Source: Clostridium formicaceticum
GTDB taxonomy: Bacteria; Bacillota; Clostridia; Peptostreptococcales; Natronincolaceae
Reading direction: 5' to 3'
Length of the DNA stretch: 64,000 nt
Assembly: GCF_001854185.1 (NCBI RefSeq)
Contig: NZ_CP017603.1
Coordinates: 1,488,001-1,552,000 of the forward strand
This document shows, one piece after another, positions 33,879 to 43,830 of the stretch. Each line of letters opens with the position of its first letter. Position 1 is the first letter of the stretch. The translations under genes and the position numbers were made by a program. The notes under the pieces are model-generated. The model had not been told where the DNA came from and did not search any database. It saw nothing but the letters and a program-made list of their open reading frames with translations.

Positions 33879-35405
33879 GTGAAAAATATTGGCATGGATT
33901 TCTAAACCTTTGTGAAATATCTTTTCGAAGCATTTTTCGTATTTCATGGCGCCGCTGATTTCTAAGTCTACAGGATGATCCGCTTGAAGCCTAATTTTTA
34001 CCTTGTTGGGGGTGATACTACAATAGAGATTTTTTACACCGCCATAGCCTCCACGATCCAGTTTTTCGGCAATCTGCAGGAAAATCGTAAGTTTTCGTAT
34101 AATATCATGATCATTTTTATCAATCAGCATGGTATAATTTCTCCAGTTTTCACGAAATTTCATTTCACGATGATTGGAGACGATAAAAGCACACATCAGT
34201 CGTTCTCTATTTCTAAGACCATTTAACACACTGTTCAGTACAAGATAGAAGCCATGCTTATGATGATTATAATAATCAATATACATGCCAATGTCATGTA
34301 GCAGGGCAGAGGCCATCAAAAGTCTTCTTTCTTCTTGCCCTAAGCGATGGATTTCTTTGGTTTCGTCAAATAATGCTAGGGCCAAATCTTTTACATGATA
34401 ACAGTGCTTTCTGTTCATATCATAATTGATCAATAGGTTTTCAATGCTGTGTAGTAGAACATCCTCTACTAAGTCCTGTTGTTGCGTCATGGCCAGGTAG
34501 TTTTTATAAAAAACCCCCTCCCGTAGTCCATTACCACTAATGATCAATTGGGTACCTCTGATATATTCCATTAACAATTTAATAGGTACAAGTCCAGCGG
34601 TTAAAATATCCCCCCGTTCCTTTTTTACACCGGGAATTTTTTTTATGGCTGCTTTATTTCCGTGGTTAACTTTTTCGTAAATAGCTAAAACCTCTTGAAA
34701 AGTGATCTGATAATTATGCAGGCTCACTAAGGGAAATCCGATGATGTGCTTATTTATTTTTGCCAGGGTTCGAATCGTTCCCCCTAGCCCTACTATAGGC
34801 AAACCGTCTGCTTCTTTTAACCAAGGTATCTTATCAAATTGCTTCTTGATAAAGTTTTCTAGCGTTTTTACAGCAGAAGCTTCAATTGTATCTTTAGGTA
34901 AAAACATTTCAGTTAAGGTAACAGCTCCGTAGGGGAGACTCACAGCTTTTTTTAATTGCTTATTTTCTATCCAAACTAATTCTGTGCTGGCGCCCCCGAT
35001 ATCGATCATCAGAGCGCTTTCTAATTTGATGGTATTGATTACCCCCATATAACCGTAATAGGCTTCTTCCTCACCAGTGATAACATGAAAGGAAAAACCC
35101 GTTTCTTGTTGTACTTTTTCTAGAAAAGCCTCTTGGTTTCTAGCGATTCTTACGGCAGCGGTAGCGATAGGGAAGATTTGATCTACCTGATGAACATTGA
35201 TTAACTTTTTAAATAGTTTTAAGGTATCAAGGGTTCTTTCCATGGGAAGAGGCTTTAGGATTCGTTCTTCCCCCATACCTTCACTTAATCGTACCATTTC
35301 CTTTGCCTGTTCAATCATTTTATAGGAGGCATCTTCATAAACCTTCATAATAATCATGCGTACAGAATTAGATCCTAAGTCGATGATGGCAAGTTTTTTG
35401 TTCAT
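33876..35405 (-). CDS. ppx: Ppx/GppA phosphatase with HD domain (downstream copy)
   Basis: A 509-residue protein. Residues 1-300 are the actin-like Ppx/GppA fold (LAIIDLGSNSVRMIIMKV, SALMIDIGGASTELVW, GLGGTIRTLAKI). Residues 320-500 form an HD-type domain with LLHDIGMYIDYYNHHKHG. Such proteins remove phosphate from polyphosphate ends or from pppGpp. It is the last gene of a three-gene minus-strand operon, 23 bases after ppk. It differs clearly from the upstream copy, which suggests separate substrates or regulation. Confidence 0.87.
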   Translation of the reverse strand: MNKKLAIIDLGSNSVRMIIMKVYEDASYKMIEQAKEMVRLSEGMGEERILKPLPMERTLDTLKLFKKLINVHQVDQIFPIATAAVRIARNQEAFLEKVQQETGFSFHVITGEEEAYYGYMGVINTIKLESALMIDIGGASTELVWIENKQLKKAVSLPYGAVTLTEMFLPKDTIEASAVKTLENFIKKQFDKIPWLKEADGLPIVGLGGTIRTLAKINKHIIGFPLVSLHNYQITFQEVLAIYEKVNHGNKAAIKKIPGVKKERGDILTAGLVPIKLLMEYIRGTQLIISGNGLREGVFYKNYLAMTQQQDLVEDVLLHSIENLLINYDMNRKHCYHVKDLALALFDETKEIHRLGQEERRLLMASALLHDIGMYIDYYNHHKHGFYLVLNSVLNGLRNRERLMCAFIVSNHREMKFRENWRNYTMLIDKNDHDIIRKLTIFLQIAEKLDRGGYGGVKNLYCSITPNKVKIRLQADHPVDLEISGAMKYEKCFEKIFHKGLEIHANIFH

Positions 35406-35428
35406 AAATTTTCACCTTCTATTGTGGG

Positions 35429-37579
35429 TTAGTTTTCATCTTGTTGTATGCGTTTATCCGACAGGATAGGTTCGAAAATGGCTTGAGACCTCTCCTGTAG
35501 GTGCTTTTTCGTGGTTTTTAAAGCAAATTTACAAAAATATTTTTGGGAATGCAGCAGTTTTTTTCCCCGCTTATCTATTTTTATGTACTTGCCTTCGGCA
35601 TTCAGTTGTTTTGCTTTGATTGTATCCAAAAGGGTGATCTTCAGGATATCAATAATTCTTTCCTTGATACGAAGGCTTTCTATAGGAAAAAGTATTTCTA
35701 CCCTTCTATCTAGATTTCTTGGCATCCAGTCGCAGCTGGACAAATAAAGATTTTCTTGACCATCGTTATAAAAATAAAAAATTCTACTATGTTCTAAAAA
35801 TCTGCTAACAATACTAATCACGGTAATATTTTCACTGACACCTGGAATGCCAGGCTTCAGACAGCAGATTCCTCGTATGATCAGCTCCACCTTTACACCA
35901 GCAATAGAAGCACGATAAAGGTTTTTGATAATTTCTGTATCTACCAAGGAATTCATCTTAGCAATAATTCTTGCCTTTTTGCCCCTTTGAGCATTTTCAA
36001 TCTCGTTTCCGATCAGTTGTAGAAACTTGCTTCTTAAATTGAGGGGAGCTACCTCCAGCTTGTGTAAATCAGGGGGATCAGAATAGCCGGAGAGCATATT
36101 AAAAATGGCAGAAGCATCAGCACCGAAGTGTTGATTACAGGTAAATAACCCCATGTCTGTATAAAATTTAGCGGTAATATCGTTATAATTGCCTGTACCT
36201 AGATGAACATATCTTTTGATCCTATTTTCTTCCATACGAACAATCAGGGTAATTTTACAGTGGGTTTTTAACCCCACAAGACCATAAATTACATGACATC
36301 CTGCTTTTTCTAGTTTTTTTGCCCACTGAATATTATTCTCTTCATCAAAACGAGCTTTTACCTCCAGCAACACCGTCACTTGTTTTCCTTTTTCCGCTGC
36401 CTCCATCAATGCTTGAACAATAGGGGATTTACCGCTGACACGATAGAGGGTTTGTTTGATGGCTAATACCATAGGGTCATTAGCAGCTTTTTTTACAAAT
36501 TCCACTACTGGATCGAAGCTTTCATAAGGGTGATGGAGGAAGATATCTTTTTTATCAATGGCTTCAAGAATATCTTCGCAATCGATTAAATCCTTTGGGG
36601 TCTGGGAGATATATTCTGTATATTTTAAATGATCATAACCTTTTAGATCGTATAACTTCATCAAAAAGGTTAAGTCTAAAGGACCATTAATAGAATAGAT
36701 TTCTCCATCATGGATTTCTAACACATTTTTTAGTATATGGACAAGTTTTTCATCCATATCTTCATCTACCTCCAGCCTAATGGCAGCCCCCCACTTTCTC
36801 TTTTTTAAAGAGCGTTCGATTTCAATCAAGAGGTCTTCTGCTTCCTCTTCTTCGATGGTTAAGTCTGCATTTCTGGTGATCCTATAGGGATAGGCACAAA
36901 GGACAGTATGGCCTAAAAATAAATCATCAATAAATAATGCAATAACTTCCTCCAACAGGATGAAGCACTGATGTTTATCGGTGACCTTAGGAAGTTCAAT
37001 TACTCTAGGCAATACAGAAGGTACTTGAACGGTGGCAAAAATCACCCCATCTGGCGCCTCCTTTTCCTCTATCAGTACGGCAATATTTAAGCTTTTGTTT
37101 AAGATCAGAGGAAAGGGTCTACTGGAATCTACTGCCATGGGCGTCAGCACAGGGTAAACAAAGGTTCGAAAATACTCCTGTAAAAAACTTTTTTGATCCT
37201 CCGCCAGCTCTTCTTTCGTAATAAGGTAAAGCTGATGCTTTTTAAGAATCGGCATGATAGATCGATTGAAAATATGATACTGCTGCGAGACCATTTGCTG
37301 TGTACGGAGAGAAATCTCCTTTAACTGTTTTTTAGGGGTTAAACCAGAGGGATCTGGCTTATGGTAATTTGCGTTAACCTGATCCTTTAGGGAAGCTACC
37401 CGAATCATAAAAAATTCATCCAGGTTAGAGCTGGTAATGGCTAAAAACTTTAATCTTTCCAGCAGAGGGTTTTTATTGTCTCGTGCCTCCTGCAGAACCC
37501 TATCATTAAACTCCAGCCAACTTAGTTCCCTATTAATAAAGTATTCACTTTTATTTAAGTTTACTTCCTTCAACATCAT
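35429..37579 (-). CDS. ppk1: Polyphosphate kinase
   Basis: A 716-residue PPK1. Family blocks include INRELSWLEFNDRVL near the N-terminus, KQTLYRVSGKSPIV, the His-containing KTHCKITLIVR and YVHLGTGNYND, and the C-terminal LDRRVEILFPI. It makes inorganic polyphosphate from ATP and can run in reverse. The start (ATGATG) overlaps the stop of the upstream ppx gene by four bases, so synthesis and breakdown enzymes are made together. Confidence 0.95.
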   Translation of the reverse strand: MMLKEVNLNKSEYFINRELSWLEFNDRVLQEARDNKNPLLERLKFLAITSSNLDEFFMIRVASLKDQVNANYHKPDPSGLTPKKQLKEISLRTQQMVSQQYHIFNRSIMPILKKHQLYLITKEELAEDQKSFLQEYFRTFVYPVLTPMAVDSSRPFPLILNKSLNIAVLIEEKEAPDGVIFATVQVPSVLPRVIELPKVTDKHQCFILLEEVIALFIDDLFLGHTVLCAYPYRITRNADLTIEEEEAEDLLIEIERSLKKRKWGAAIRLEVDEDMDEKLVHILKNVLEIHDGEIYSINGPLDLTFLMKLYDLKGYDHLKYTEYISQTPKDLIDCEDILEAIDKKDIFLHHPYESFDPVVEFVKKAANDPMVLAIKQTLYRVSGKSPIVQALMEAAEKGKQVTVLLEVKARFDEENNIQWAKKLEKAGCHVIYGLVGLKTHCKITLIVRMEENRIKRYVHLGTGNYNDITAKFYTDMGLFTCNQHFGADASAIFNMLSGYSDPPDLHKLEVAPLNLRSKFLQLIGNEIENAQRGKKARIIAKMNSLVDTEIIKNLYRASIAGVKVELIIRGICCLKPGIPGVSENITVISIVSRFLEHSRIFYFYNDGQENLYLSSCDWMPRNLDRRVEILFPIESLRIKERIIDILKITLLDTIKAKQLNAEGKYIKIDKRGKKLLHSQKYFCKFALKTTKKHLQERSQAIFEPILSDKRIQQDEN

Positions 37580-39120
37580 ATCTCCCTCTTTATATGTAAA
37601 ATAGGTGTTATGCCAAATACCTCCTGAAAGAAAAAGGATTTGGCTTCAAAAGTCCATTCCTCCAATAAAATCTCCTCTGCTGTGGTGGCTTTAATGATCA
37701 TCTTGTTTTCCTGGAGTTTTACCTCGATATTCTTAACTTTTTGTTGATGACTACGATCTAAGGCATCGGCGATTCTGATGATAGATACCAGCTTTGCAAT
37801 AATCACCCGATCATCGTGGCTTAATCTGTTGAAATTCTTGTGATTGATGGTAGGGGTCAAGGTACTGTGATACTTTGCTATATTTGCTATAATTTCCAAT
37901 TGTTGCTGAGAAATACCCATGATATTGGAAGCCATAATAATATCATAAGAATGATTATAATGTTGGTTGATATTAATAAACTTCCCAACATCATGAAGAA
38001 TCGTCGCCAACTGCAGTAAAAATCTTTCTTCTTCGCCTAAGCCATGTAATCGCTTGAGTCCATCAAAGAGTCGAAGGGATTTATCCATCACTTCATTGGC
38101 GTGATTTTCGTCATAACGATATTTTTTTGCTAAGGAGCGCACTAAGGTGAAGATATCGTGAAGAAATTCCTGTTTTCTCTTGGTGTTTAACTTTTGGTCG
38201 ATTAAATCTGCTACAATACCATCCTCAAGATTTACCAAAGGAGCATAGATTTGAGGTGAGGAGGTCATACCTAAAAATACTTTCAAAAGGATCAAGGAGG
38301 GCATCAGTGTATAGGCTCCTTCTTTAGAAATCTTATAAGAACTTAAAATTTTGTGGGAGGGTTTGTATAGAAGGTTTTGGTAGATGGTAAAAAACCGGTC
38401 TTTTTCTATATAATTGTTATTACAATCACACAGCTTACTAAGATCCTTCATCACATCCCCCAGTACAATAAAGTGCTTCACATTACTATGCATATCGAAG
38501 GTTTTTGCTAAGATATCTGTATTGCTTTTAATGTAGTCCTCCAAGAGTTTAGGAAAGTCTAAGGTTTTGCTTTCTAATTCAGATAAAACCTCCTTTAGAC
38601 GTAGTGATCCCAGCTTTAGATTTTGACTAAAGGTTAAGTTACCTTGCTGATAGATGGAGACTTCGATATTACCTGAACCAATATCCAATACCATAGACCC
38701 TTCTTCCCGGATTTTTTCATGATTTTGTAAATTTTCCCGAATGGCTTTGTAGGTAAGAAAACGCTTCACGGAACTATTGATGATTTCAATCTTTAATCCA
38801 GTTTTAGAATAAATCTGATCTAAAATATAATCCTTGTTTTCGGCTTCACGAATACCGCTGGTGGCTACGGCACGATAGGTTTTTACCTTATATTCACTCA
38901 TTAATTTCTTAAAGCCCTTCAAGACCTCACAAATTTCGTTCACAACCTCATAGCTTACCTTTCCTTTGGAAAAGGTATCTCTCCCTAAGGCAATAGATTT
39001 ACTGACGATTTCTAAGGGTCTTATTTTGCCATCTGCTAGAACTTCTGCTATATTCATTCTTAAGGCACAGGAACCTACGCTGATTCCTGCCATAATGACC
39101 AAAGTGTTTTTATCATCCAT
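37576..39120 (-). CDS. Ppx/GppA phosphatase with HD domain (upstream copy)
   Basis: A 514-residue paralogue of the 33.9-kb gene with the same layout. The actin-like N-terminal half has SVGSCALRMNIAEV instead of the usual DLGSNS, and a phosphate loop VLDIGSGNIEVSIYQ. The HD part reads LATILHDVGKFININQHYNHS. The changed first motif may alter catalysis, so it may be a regulator or sensor and not an active exopolyphosphatase. It is the first gene of the polyphosphate operon. Confidence 0.85.
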   Translation of the reverse strand: MDDKNTLVIMAGISVGSCALRMNIAEVLADGKIRPLEIVSKSIALGRDTFSKGKVSYEVVNEICEVLKGFKKLMSEYKVKTYRAVATSGIREAENKDYILDQIYSKTGLKIEIINSSVKRFLTYKAIRENLQNHEKIREEGSMVLDIGSGNIEVSIYQQGNLTFSQNLKLGSLRLKEVLSELESKTLDFPKLLEDYIKSNTDILAKTFDMHSNVKHFIVLGDVMKDLSKLCDCNNNYIEKDRFFTIYQNLLYKPSHKILSSYKISKEGAYTLMPSLILLKVFLGMTSSPQIYAPLVNLEDGIVADLIDQKLNTKRKQEFLHDIFTLVRSLAKKYRYDENHANEVMDKSLRLFDGLKRLHGLGEEERFLLQLATILHDVGKFININQHYNHSYDIIMASNIMGISQQQLEIIANIAKYHSTLTPTINHKNFNRLSHDDRVIIAKLVSIIRIADALDRSHQQKVKNIEVKLQENKMIIKATTAEEILLEEWTFEAKSFFFQEVFGITPILHIKREI

Positions 39121-39220
39121 ATAGATTTCTCCTCATTAGAAGTGGTAAAATTATTGATATTATACCATAAAACCCTTGATGCTAAAGCAAATAAAAGTTA
39201 AATTTTTAGAAAATGTAGCC

Positions 39221-39239
39221 CTTAGTATATTAAAATTTA
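39221..39239 (-). promoter_or_regulatory. 19-base element shared with the oxidoreductase gene (copy 2)
   Basis: This is identical to 32762-32780 and lies about 100 bases upstream of the polyphosphate operon start. On the minus strand it includes TATACT. GTGC lies three or four bases upstream (minus sense) in both places. Confidence 0.45.
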
Positions 39240-39392
39240 GGGGCACACATCTATAAAGGCTTTTTGATCTTAATCTAAAGTTTGTCATCCTATAGATAAA
39301 ATTAGAAAATTTTTACGGAAGGAATAAGTTATAAAAATGGTATAATAAAAACAAGCATGATATAATAAAGAACAAAACATTGAGGGAAGAAA

Positions 39393-40991
39393 ATGAAGAA
39401 AGAAAAATATAACAATAAAAATGTAATAAGGCCTTTAAAACAGTACTTTGAATGGGGAACGGTGAAGTGGCTTCATGAACCGGAAGAAGTGGACAAAGGG
39501 AAGTTGATGGTGGGGCACATTACTTTTTTACCCAATACAGAGCAAAAAAAACATCTTCATACAGGGGATGAACAAATACTATATACTTTGTCTGGTAAAG
39601 GTGTGCATTGGATTGACGGAGAAGAATATCCTTTATCCTACGGAAGAATCTATCATATGCCTCCTTATGCGGAACATGAAGTGAAAAACCTGACGGATGA
39701 AGCCCTAGAAATGATTATCGTGTATAATGCTACGAGTCTAGATTATAGAGAAATATTACCGCCAGTGGAATTTACAAAACGTTTTGCCATGGATAATTTA
39801 AAAAATATTATTGATGTAACCATGCTGCAAAAAATTCAAGATAAGTTTTCAGAGGCTTCCCAAATGGCGATTGTCATTAAAGATGAAAAAGGAGAAATTA
39901 TTACAGAGCCCAGCAATCTTTCAGCTTTTTGCAAACTGCACTGCAGCTACGACACAAACTGTCATTTGAAGAATAAAAAGACCATAGAGGTGGCAAATGA
40001 GACGAAGGTGGCAAACTGCTGCCTGGATCTTGTGACAGTTCATACCCCTATATTTATGGGAGACACTTATATAGGCAGTATTAGTTGTGGGCCGGTATTT
40101 TTAAACGAACCTTCTAAAGAAACCATCAAGGTCTTAGAAAAAGAAGTTAAGGGAAATGAGGAATTGATGACCGCCTACCTTAACCTACGGAGAATGACGA
40201 AGGGAAGGTTGCATGCTATTATTGAATCCCTTATGACCATGAGTCATTTTATTGTGGAATCTGGTATCAGTCATTTAGCCCAGAAGGAATTGCATAAGAA
40301 AACGATTCAAGTATTAGAGGAGCAGAAAAAGAAAATAGAGCTGGAAAAAACGCTGCAAGAGGTGAAAATGGGGGTCTTACAGGCTCAGTTAAGTCCTCAT
40401 TTTCTCTTCAACACCTTAAGTGTCATAGGAGAATTAGCCTATATGCAGGGGGCCAAGGAGGCAGCAGAAACCACTTTTGCTCTTTCCAACCTACTAAGAA
40501 CTACGCTAAAGAAATCAGAGGAATTGGTGAAGGTAAAAGAGGAGCTAGACTATATTCAAGATTATTTATTTATACAAAAAAAGCGTTTTCAACACCTTAT
40601 TCAGACAAAGATAGACATGGAAGAGGCTGTTTTGGACATAGAGATTCCCTTTATGACACTGCAAATTTTAGTAGAAAACACGATTGCCCATGGTGTAGAG
40701 GCTTTAGGAAGGGAAGTTACTATTACCCTTGAGGGAAGAAGAAAAAACAATTATCTATATTTACAGGTGATGGATGACGGTTGTGGTATAAAAAAAGAAG
40801 TCATGGAAAAGTTATTTGAGAAAAAAAGTGATGAAAAAGAAGGAACTGGCATTGGATTAAATAATTTAAAGGAGAGATTTTCCTACTATTATGGAGAAGA
40901 CTTTCAATTTGATATACAAAGTCATTGGGGAGAAGGTACCAAGGTATTTATAAAACTACCAATAACCAATTACAAAAAGGAGCTTGGGTAA
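39393..40991 (+). CDS. Cupin-PocR-LytS type sensor histidine kinase
   Basis: A 532-residue protein. Residues 30-118 are a cupin (KKHLHTGDEQILYTLSGKG, then HMPPYAEHEV). Residues 135-300 match a PocR-type ligand domain with several cysteines (FCKLHC, NCCLDL). A coiled coil leads to the LytS/YesM-type kinase box AQLSPHFLFNTLSVIGEL near residue 332 and an ATPase domain with VENTIAHG and GTGIGLNNL. There is no membrane segment, so it probably senses a cytoplasmic ligand. It overlaps the response regulator start by one base. The upstream area carries two TATAATAAA copies 20 bases apart. Confidence 0.85.
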   Translation: MKKEKYNNKNVIRPLKQYFEWGTVKWLHEPEEVDKGKLMVGHITFLPNTEQKKHLHTGDEQILYTLSGKGVHWIDGEEYPLSYGRIYHMPPYAEHEVKNLTDEALEMIIVYNATSLDYREILPPVEFTKRFAMDNLKNIIDVTMLQKIQDKFSEASQMAIVIKDEKGEIITEPSNLSAFCKLHCSYDTNCHLKNKKTIEVANETKVANCCLDLVTVHTPIFMGDTYIGSISCGPVFLNEPSKETIKVLEKEVKGNEELMTAYLNLRRMTKGRLHAIIESLMTMSHFIVESGISHLAQKELHKKTIQVLEEQKKKIELEKTLQEVKMGVLQAQLSPHFLFNTLSVIGELAYMQGAKEAAETTFALSNLLRTTLKKSEELVKVKEELDYIQDYLFIQKKRFQHLIQTKIDMEEAVLDIEIPFMTLQILVENTIAHGVEALGREVTITLEGRRKNNYLYLQVMDDGCGIKKEVMEKLFEKKSDEKEGTGIGLNNLKERFSYYYGEDFQFDIQSHWGEGTKVFIKLPITNYKKELG

Positions 40992-41737
40992 TGAAGTTAT
41001 TTGTTGTAGATGATGAAAAAATGATTAAAGAGTATATTAAATTTATCATTGCAGAGGAAGCAATGAAGATTGAGGTGTTTGAGGCTTCCACTGGAAAAGA
41101 AGCCATTGATATGGCTCCTAAAATAAAGCCTTTCGCTGTTTTGATGGATATTAAAATGCCAGAGGGCAACGGATTGGAGGCGGCTAGAAAGATCGTAGAA
41201 AAACTGCCTTACGTAAAAATTGTTTTTCTTTCTGCCTATGATAAATTTGAATATGCTCAGGAAGCTTTGCGGTTAGGGGCTATGGACTACTTGTTGAAGC
41301 CTATTTCTCCAGAAGACTTAAAACAATTATTAAAAAGGCTCTTGACTTTAACGGAAAAACAGGAAGCAAAGCCTGCTATAATGCGACAAGAGGAAGATGA
41401 TGAAGATTATGAAGATGAAGTGATTGTAAAGGCGAAGGAATATATTCAAGCACATTATCATGAAAAGGTGCAACTGCAGGATGTGGCAAATTATGCGGGT
41501 TTAAGCAGTACGTATTTTTCTAAGTTTTTCAAACAAAAAACTGGTATCAATTTTTCCAACTATTTAAATCAAGTGCGACTTCATAAAGCCAAGGAGCTTA
41601 TGAAAAATCCTAATTTGACTTTGAATGAAATTTCTTATCGCGTGGGATATGAGGATTTAAGCTACTTTAGTATTGTTTTTCAACGCTATGAAGGCATGAC
41701 CCCTACCAACTATAGACGACAACTTATGACAAAATAA
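40991..41737 (+). CDS. AraC-family response regulator (YesN type)
   Basis: A protein of 248 residues from the ATG at 40991 (TAATG overlap with the kinase gene, AAAGGAG upstream). Residues 1-120 are a receiver domain: VVDDEK acidic pair, the phosphorylated Asp in VLMDIKMPEGNG and Lys in LLKPIS. Residues 145-245 are two AraC helix-turn-helix units (VANYAGLSSTYFSKFFKQ, ISYRVGYEDLSYFSIVF). Its targets are likely nearby: ilvD and the liv operon follow. An acidic linker (EEDDEDYEDE) joins the domains. Confidence 0.88.
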   Translation: MKLFVVDDEKMIKEYIKFIIAEEAMKIEVFEASTGKEAIDMAPKIKPFAVLMDIKMPEGNGLEAARKIVEKLPYVKIVFLSAYDKFEYAQEALRLGAMDYLLKPISPEDLKQLLKRLLTLTEKQEAKPAIMRQEEDDEDYEDEVIVKAKEYIQAHYHEKVQLQDVANYAGLSSTYFSKFFKQKTGINFSNYLNQVRLHKAKELMKNPNLTLNEISYRVGYEDLSYFSIVFQRYEGMTPTNYRRQLMTK

Positions 41738-41771
41738 TCAAAAATAACAAAATAATAAAAATAGCCATGAC

Positions 41772-41824
41772 AAAAGATTCTAACTATTTCTTCAAATAAT
41801 GAATAGTTTTGAATCTTTTTTTTT
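41772..41824 (+). terminator. Terminator after the two-component genes
   Basis: A long stem pairs AAAAGATTCTAACTATT with AATAGTTTTGAATCTTTT, followed by a run of T. It lies between the response regulator and ilvD. Confidence 0.85.
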
Positions 41825-41861
41825 GATAAAGTATAAAAAAAAGCAACAGGGAGTTGAATCA

Positions 41862-43532
41862 ATGATGAAAATTAACAATACTTATCAAGGTCCAGATCGA
41901 GCACCCCATCGTTCTTTATTTTACGCTATGGGCTATTTGCCAGAGGATTTAAAAAAACCAATTATTGGGGTTGTTAATGCCCATAATGAAGTAATTCCAG
42001 GACACTTTCATTTAGATGAGATAGCACAGGCGGTGAAGCTAGGGGTAAGTGCCGGGGGTGGAACCCCTATGGAATTTCCTGTGATTGGTATATGTGATGG
42101 TATTGCCATGAATCATAGTGGCATGAAGTATCCATTGTCTACTAGAGAGTTGATTGCTGATTCTATTGAAGCCATGACAGTAGGTTATAAATTTGATGGT
42201 CTAGTTCTAATAGGAAACTGTGATAAAATCGTGCCGGGGATGATGATGGCAGCTGCCAGAATGAATATACCTGCTATCTATATTAGTGGTGGCCCTATGC
42301 TGACAGGAAGCCATAAGGGAAAGACAGTGGACTTAATTAGAGGTGCTTTCGAAGCAGTAGGTTCTTATGCGGAAGGAAATATTGATGCACAACAATTAGA
42401 GGAAATTGAAATGGAATCCTGTCCAACTTGTGGCAGCTGTGCTGGGATGTTTACTGCCAACACCATGAATTGCCTTGCAGAGGCTCTAGGAATAGGTCTT
42501 CCAGGAAATGGAACGATACCAGCACCCTATGGACAAAGAAAGCAATTGGCAAGAAGAGCGGGACTTCAAATTATGGAGTTGGTAAAGGAAAATATTCGAC
42601 CTAGAGATATTTTAACCCTAGGGGCCTTTAGAAATGCTGTTACTGTAGATATGGCTATAGGTGGTTCCTCCAATACAGTGCTGCATCTTATGGCGATTGC
42701 CAATGAAGCAAAGGTACCTTTAAGTCTTGAGGTGTTTGACGAAATCAGTAGAAAAGTTGCCAATATCACGAAGTTAAGTCCTGCTGGCACCTATAGTATA
42801 ACAGATCTTCACAGGGCGGGAGGGATCTCTGCTGTTATCAATCAATTAATTAAAGCAGGTATGGTCTATCCCGATGAAATTACTGTTACTGGCAAAACAT
42901 TAGGGGAAAGTGTGGCAAAGGCATCGGTTTGGGATAATGATGTTATTCGTGATATGGACAATCCTTATAACAAAGAAGGTGGTATTGCCATTCTTAGAGG
43001 TAACCTTGCACCAGATGGAGCTGTTATCAAACAATCGGCAGTAGAGCCTGAAATGATGGTGCACAAAGGACCAGCAAGGGTATTTGAATCAGAAGAAGAG
43101 GCTTATGATGCCATTATCAGTAAGAAGATCAAATCAGGCGATGTGGTAGTCATCCGTTACGAAGGCCCTAAAGGTGGCCCTGGTATGAGGGAAATGCTAA
43201 GTCCTACTGCTGCTATCGTAGGTATGGGCTTAGAAAAATCTGTTGCCTTAATTACTGATGGACGTTTTTCTGGGGGTACGAGAGGACCCTGTATAGGACA
43301 TGTTTCTCCAGAGGCATCAGAGGGGGGACCGATAGGGATTATTCAAGAAGGAGATATGATTGAAATTGATATTCCCAACAGGATATTGAAGGTAGATTTA
43401 AGTGACGAAGAAATACAAAACCGTCAAAAGGATTGGAAGCAACCACCTTCAAAGGCAGAAGAGGGAACTTATCTATATCGCTATAGCAAGTTAGTTACCT
43501 CTGCCAGTACAGGAGCAGTATTTAAGTACTAA
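41862..43532 (+). CDS. ilvD: Dihydroxy-acid dehydratase
   Basis: A protein of 556 residues from the ATG at 41862 (AGGGAG upstream); an in-frame ATG at 41799 lies inside the terminator and is not used. Iron-sulfur ligands sit in [12 protein letters not shown] and [17 protein letters not shown]; the C-terminal half has [16 protein letters not shown]. It turns dihydroxy acids into 2-keto acids for valine, leucine and isoleucine. No other ilv biosynthetic gene is next to it except the class IV aminotransferase 5 kb away. Confidence 0.95.
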   Translation: MMKINNTYQGPDRAPHRSLFYAMGYLPEDLKKPIIGVVNAHNEVIPGHFHLDEIAQAVKLGVSAGGGTPMEFPVIGICDGIAMNHSGMKYPLSTRELIADSIEAMTVGYKFDGLVLIGNCDKIVPGMMMAAARMNIPAIYISGGPMLTGSHKGKTVDLIRGAFEAVGSYAEGNIDAQQLEEIEMESCPTCGSCAGMFTANTMNCLAEALGIGLPGNGTIPAPYGQRKQLARRAGLQIMELVKENIRPRDILTLGAFRNAVTVDMAIGGSSNTVLHLMAIANEAKVPLSLEVFDEISRKVANITKLSPAGTYSITDLHRAGGISAVINQLIKAGMVYPDEITVTGKTLGESVAKASVWDNDVIRDMDNPYNKEGGIAILRGNLAPDGAVIKQSAVEPEMMVHKGPARVFESEEEAYDAIISKKIKSGDVVVIRYEGPKGGPGMREMLSPTAAIVGMGLEKSVALITDGRFSGGTRGPCIGHVSPEASEGGPIGIIQEGDMIEIDIPNRILKVDLSDEEIQNRQKDWKQPPSKAEEGTYLYRYSKLVTSASTGAVFKY

Positions 43533-43594
43533 GATTAGTGTTTAACGCCAACAAGCGGATATAAGTAATATACAGGTACAAATTAATTCATACG

Positions 43595-43633
43595 AAAAAC
43601 CATGAAGATGCAAAAAATCTTCATGGTTTTTTT
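43595..43633 (+). terminator. Terminator after ilvD
   Basis: AAAAACCATGAAGAT pairs with ATCTTCATGGTTTTT around a short A-rich loop, with extra T after it. Confidence 0.9.
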
Positions 43634-43660
43634 ACGTAAAAACCATTGTTTAAAAAACTT

Positions 43661-43689
43661 TTGTAAATTCTAAAATTTTGTATTATAAT
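43661..43689 (+). promoter_or_regulatory. Sigma-A promoter of the liv operon
   Basis: TTGTAA at 43661-43666, a 17-base gap and TATAAT at 43684-43689. The transcript would start near 43696 and have a leader of about 135 bases. Confidence 0.7.
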
Positions 43690-43730
43690 GAAATTATTGG
43701 ATGAATATGGACAGTTGTTCTCCAATTATA

Positions 43731-43761
43731 TACATATTTCTAGTTATTAGAAGCATATGTA
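43731..43761 (+). promoter_or_regulatory. Leader hairpin of the liv operon
   Basis: TACATAT/ATATGTA plus TTCTA/TAGAA make a 12-bp stem with a two-base bulge and a 5-base loop. It could affect mRNA stability or expression. No T-box or known riboswitch motif was seen. Confidence 0.45.
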
Positions 43762-43830
43762 TAAAATGGATTCTTCGGTGATTTCTGAAGGATGCATATA
43801 AAAAAAGAAGAATCAAAAGGGGGAATTTAC

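Noticed and set aside
41799-41861. An upstream ATG for ilvD at 41799
   Set aside because: It is inside the terminator stem of the preceding operon and adds 21 residues that are not in the family.
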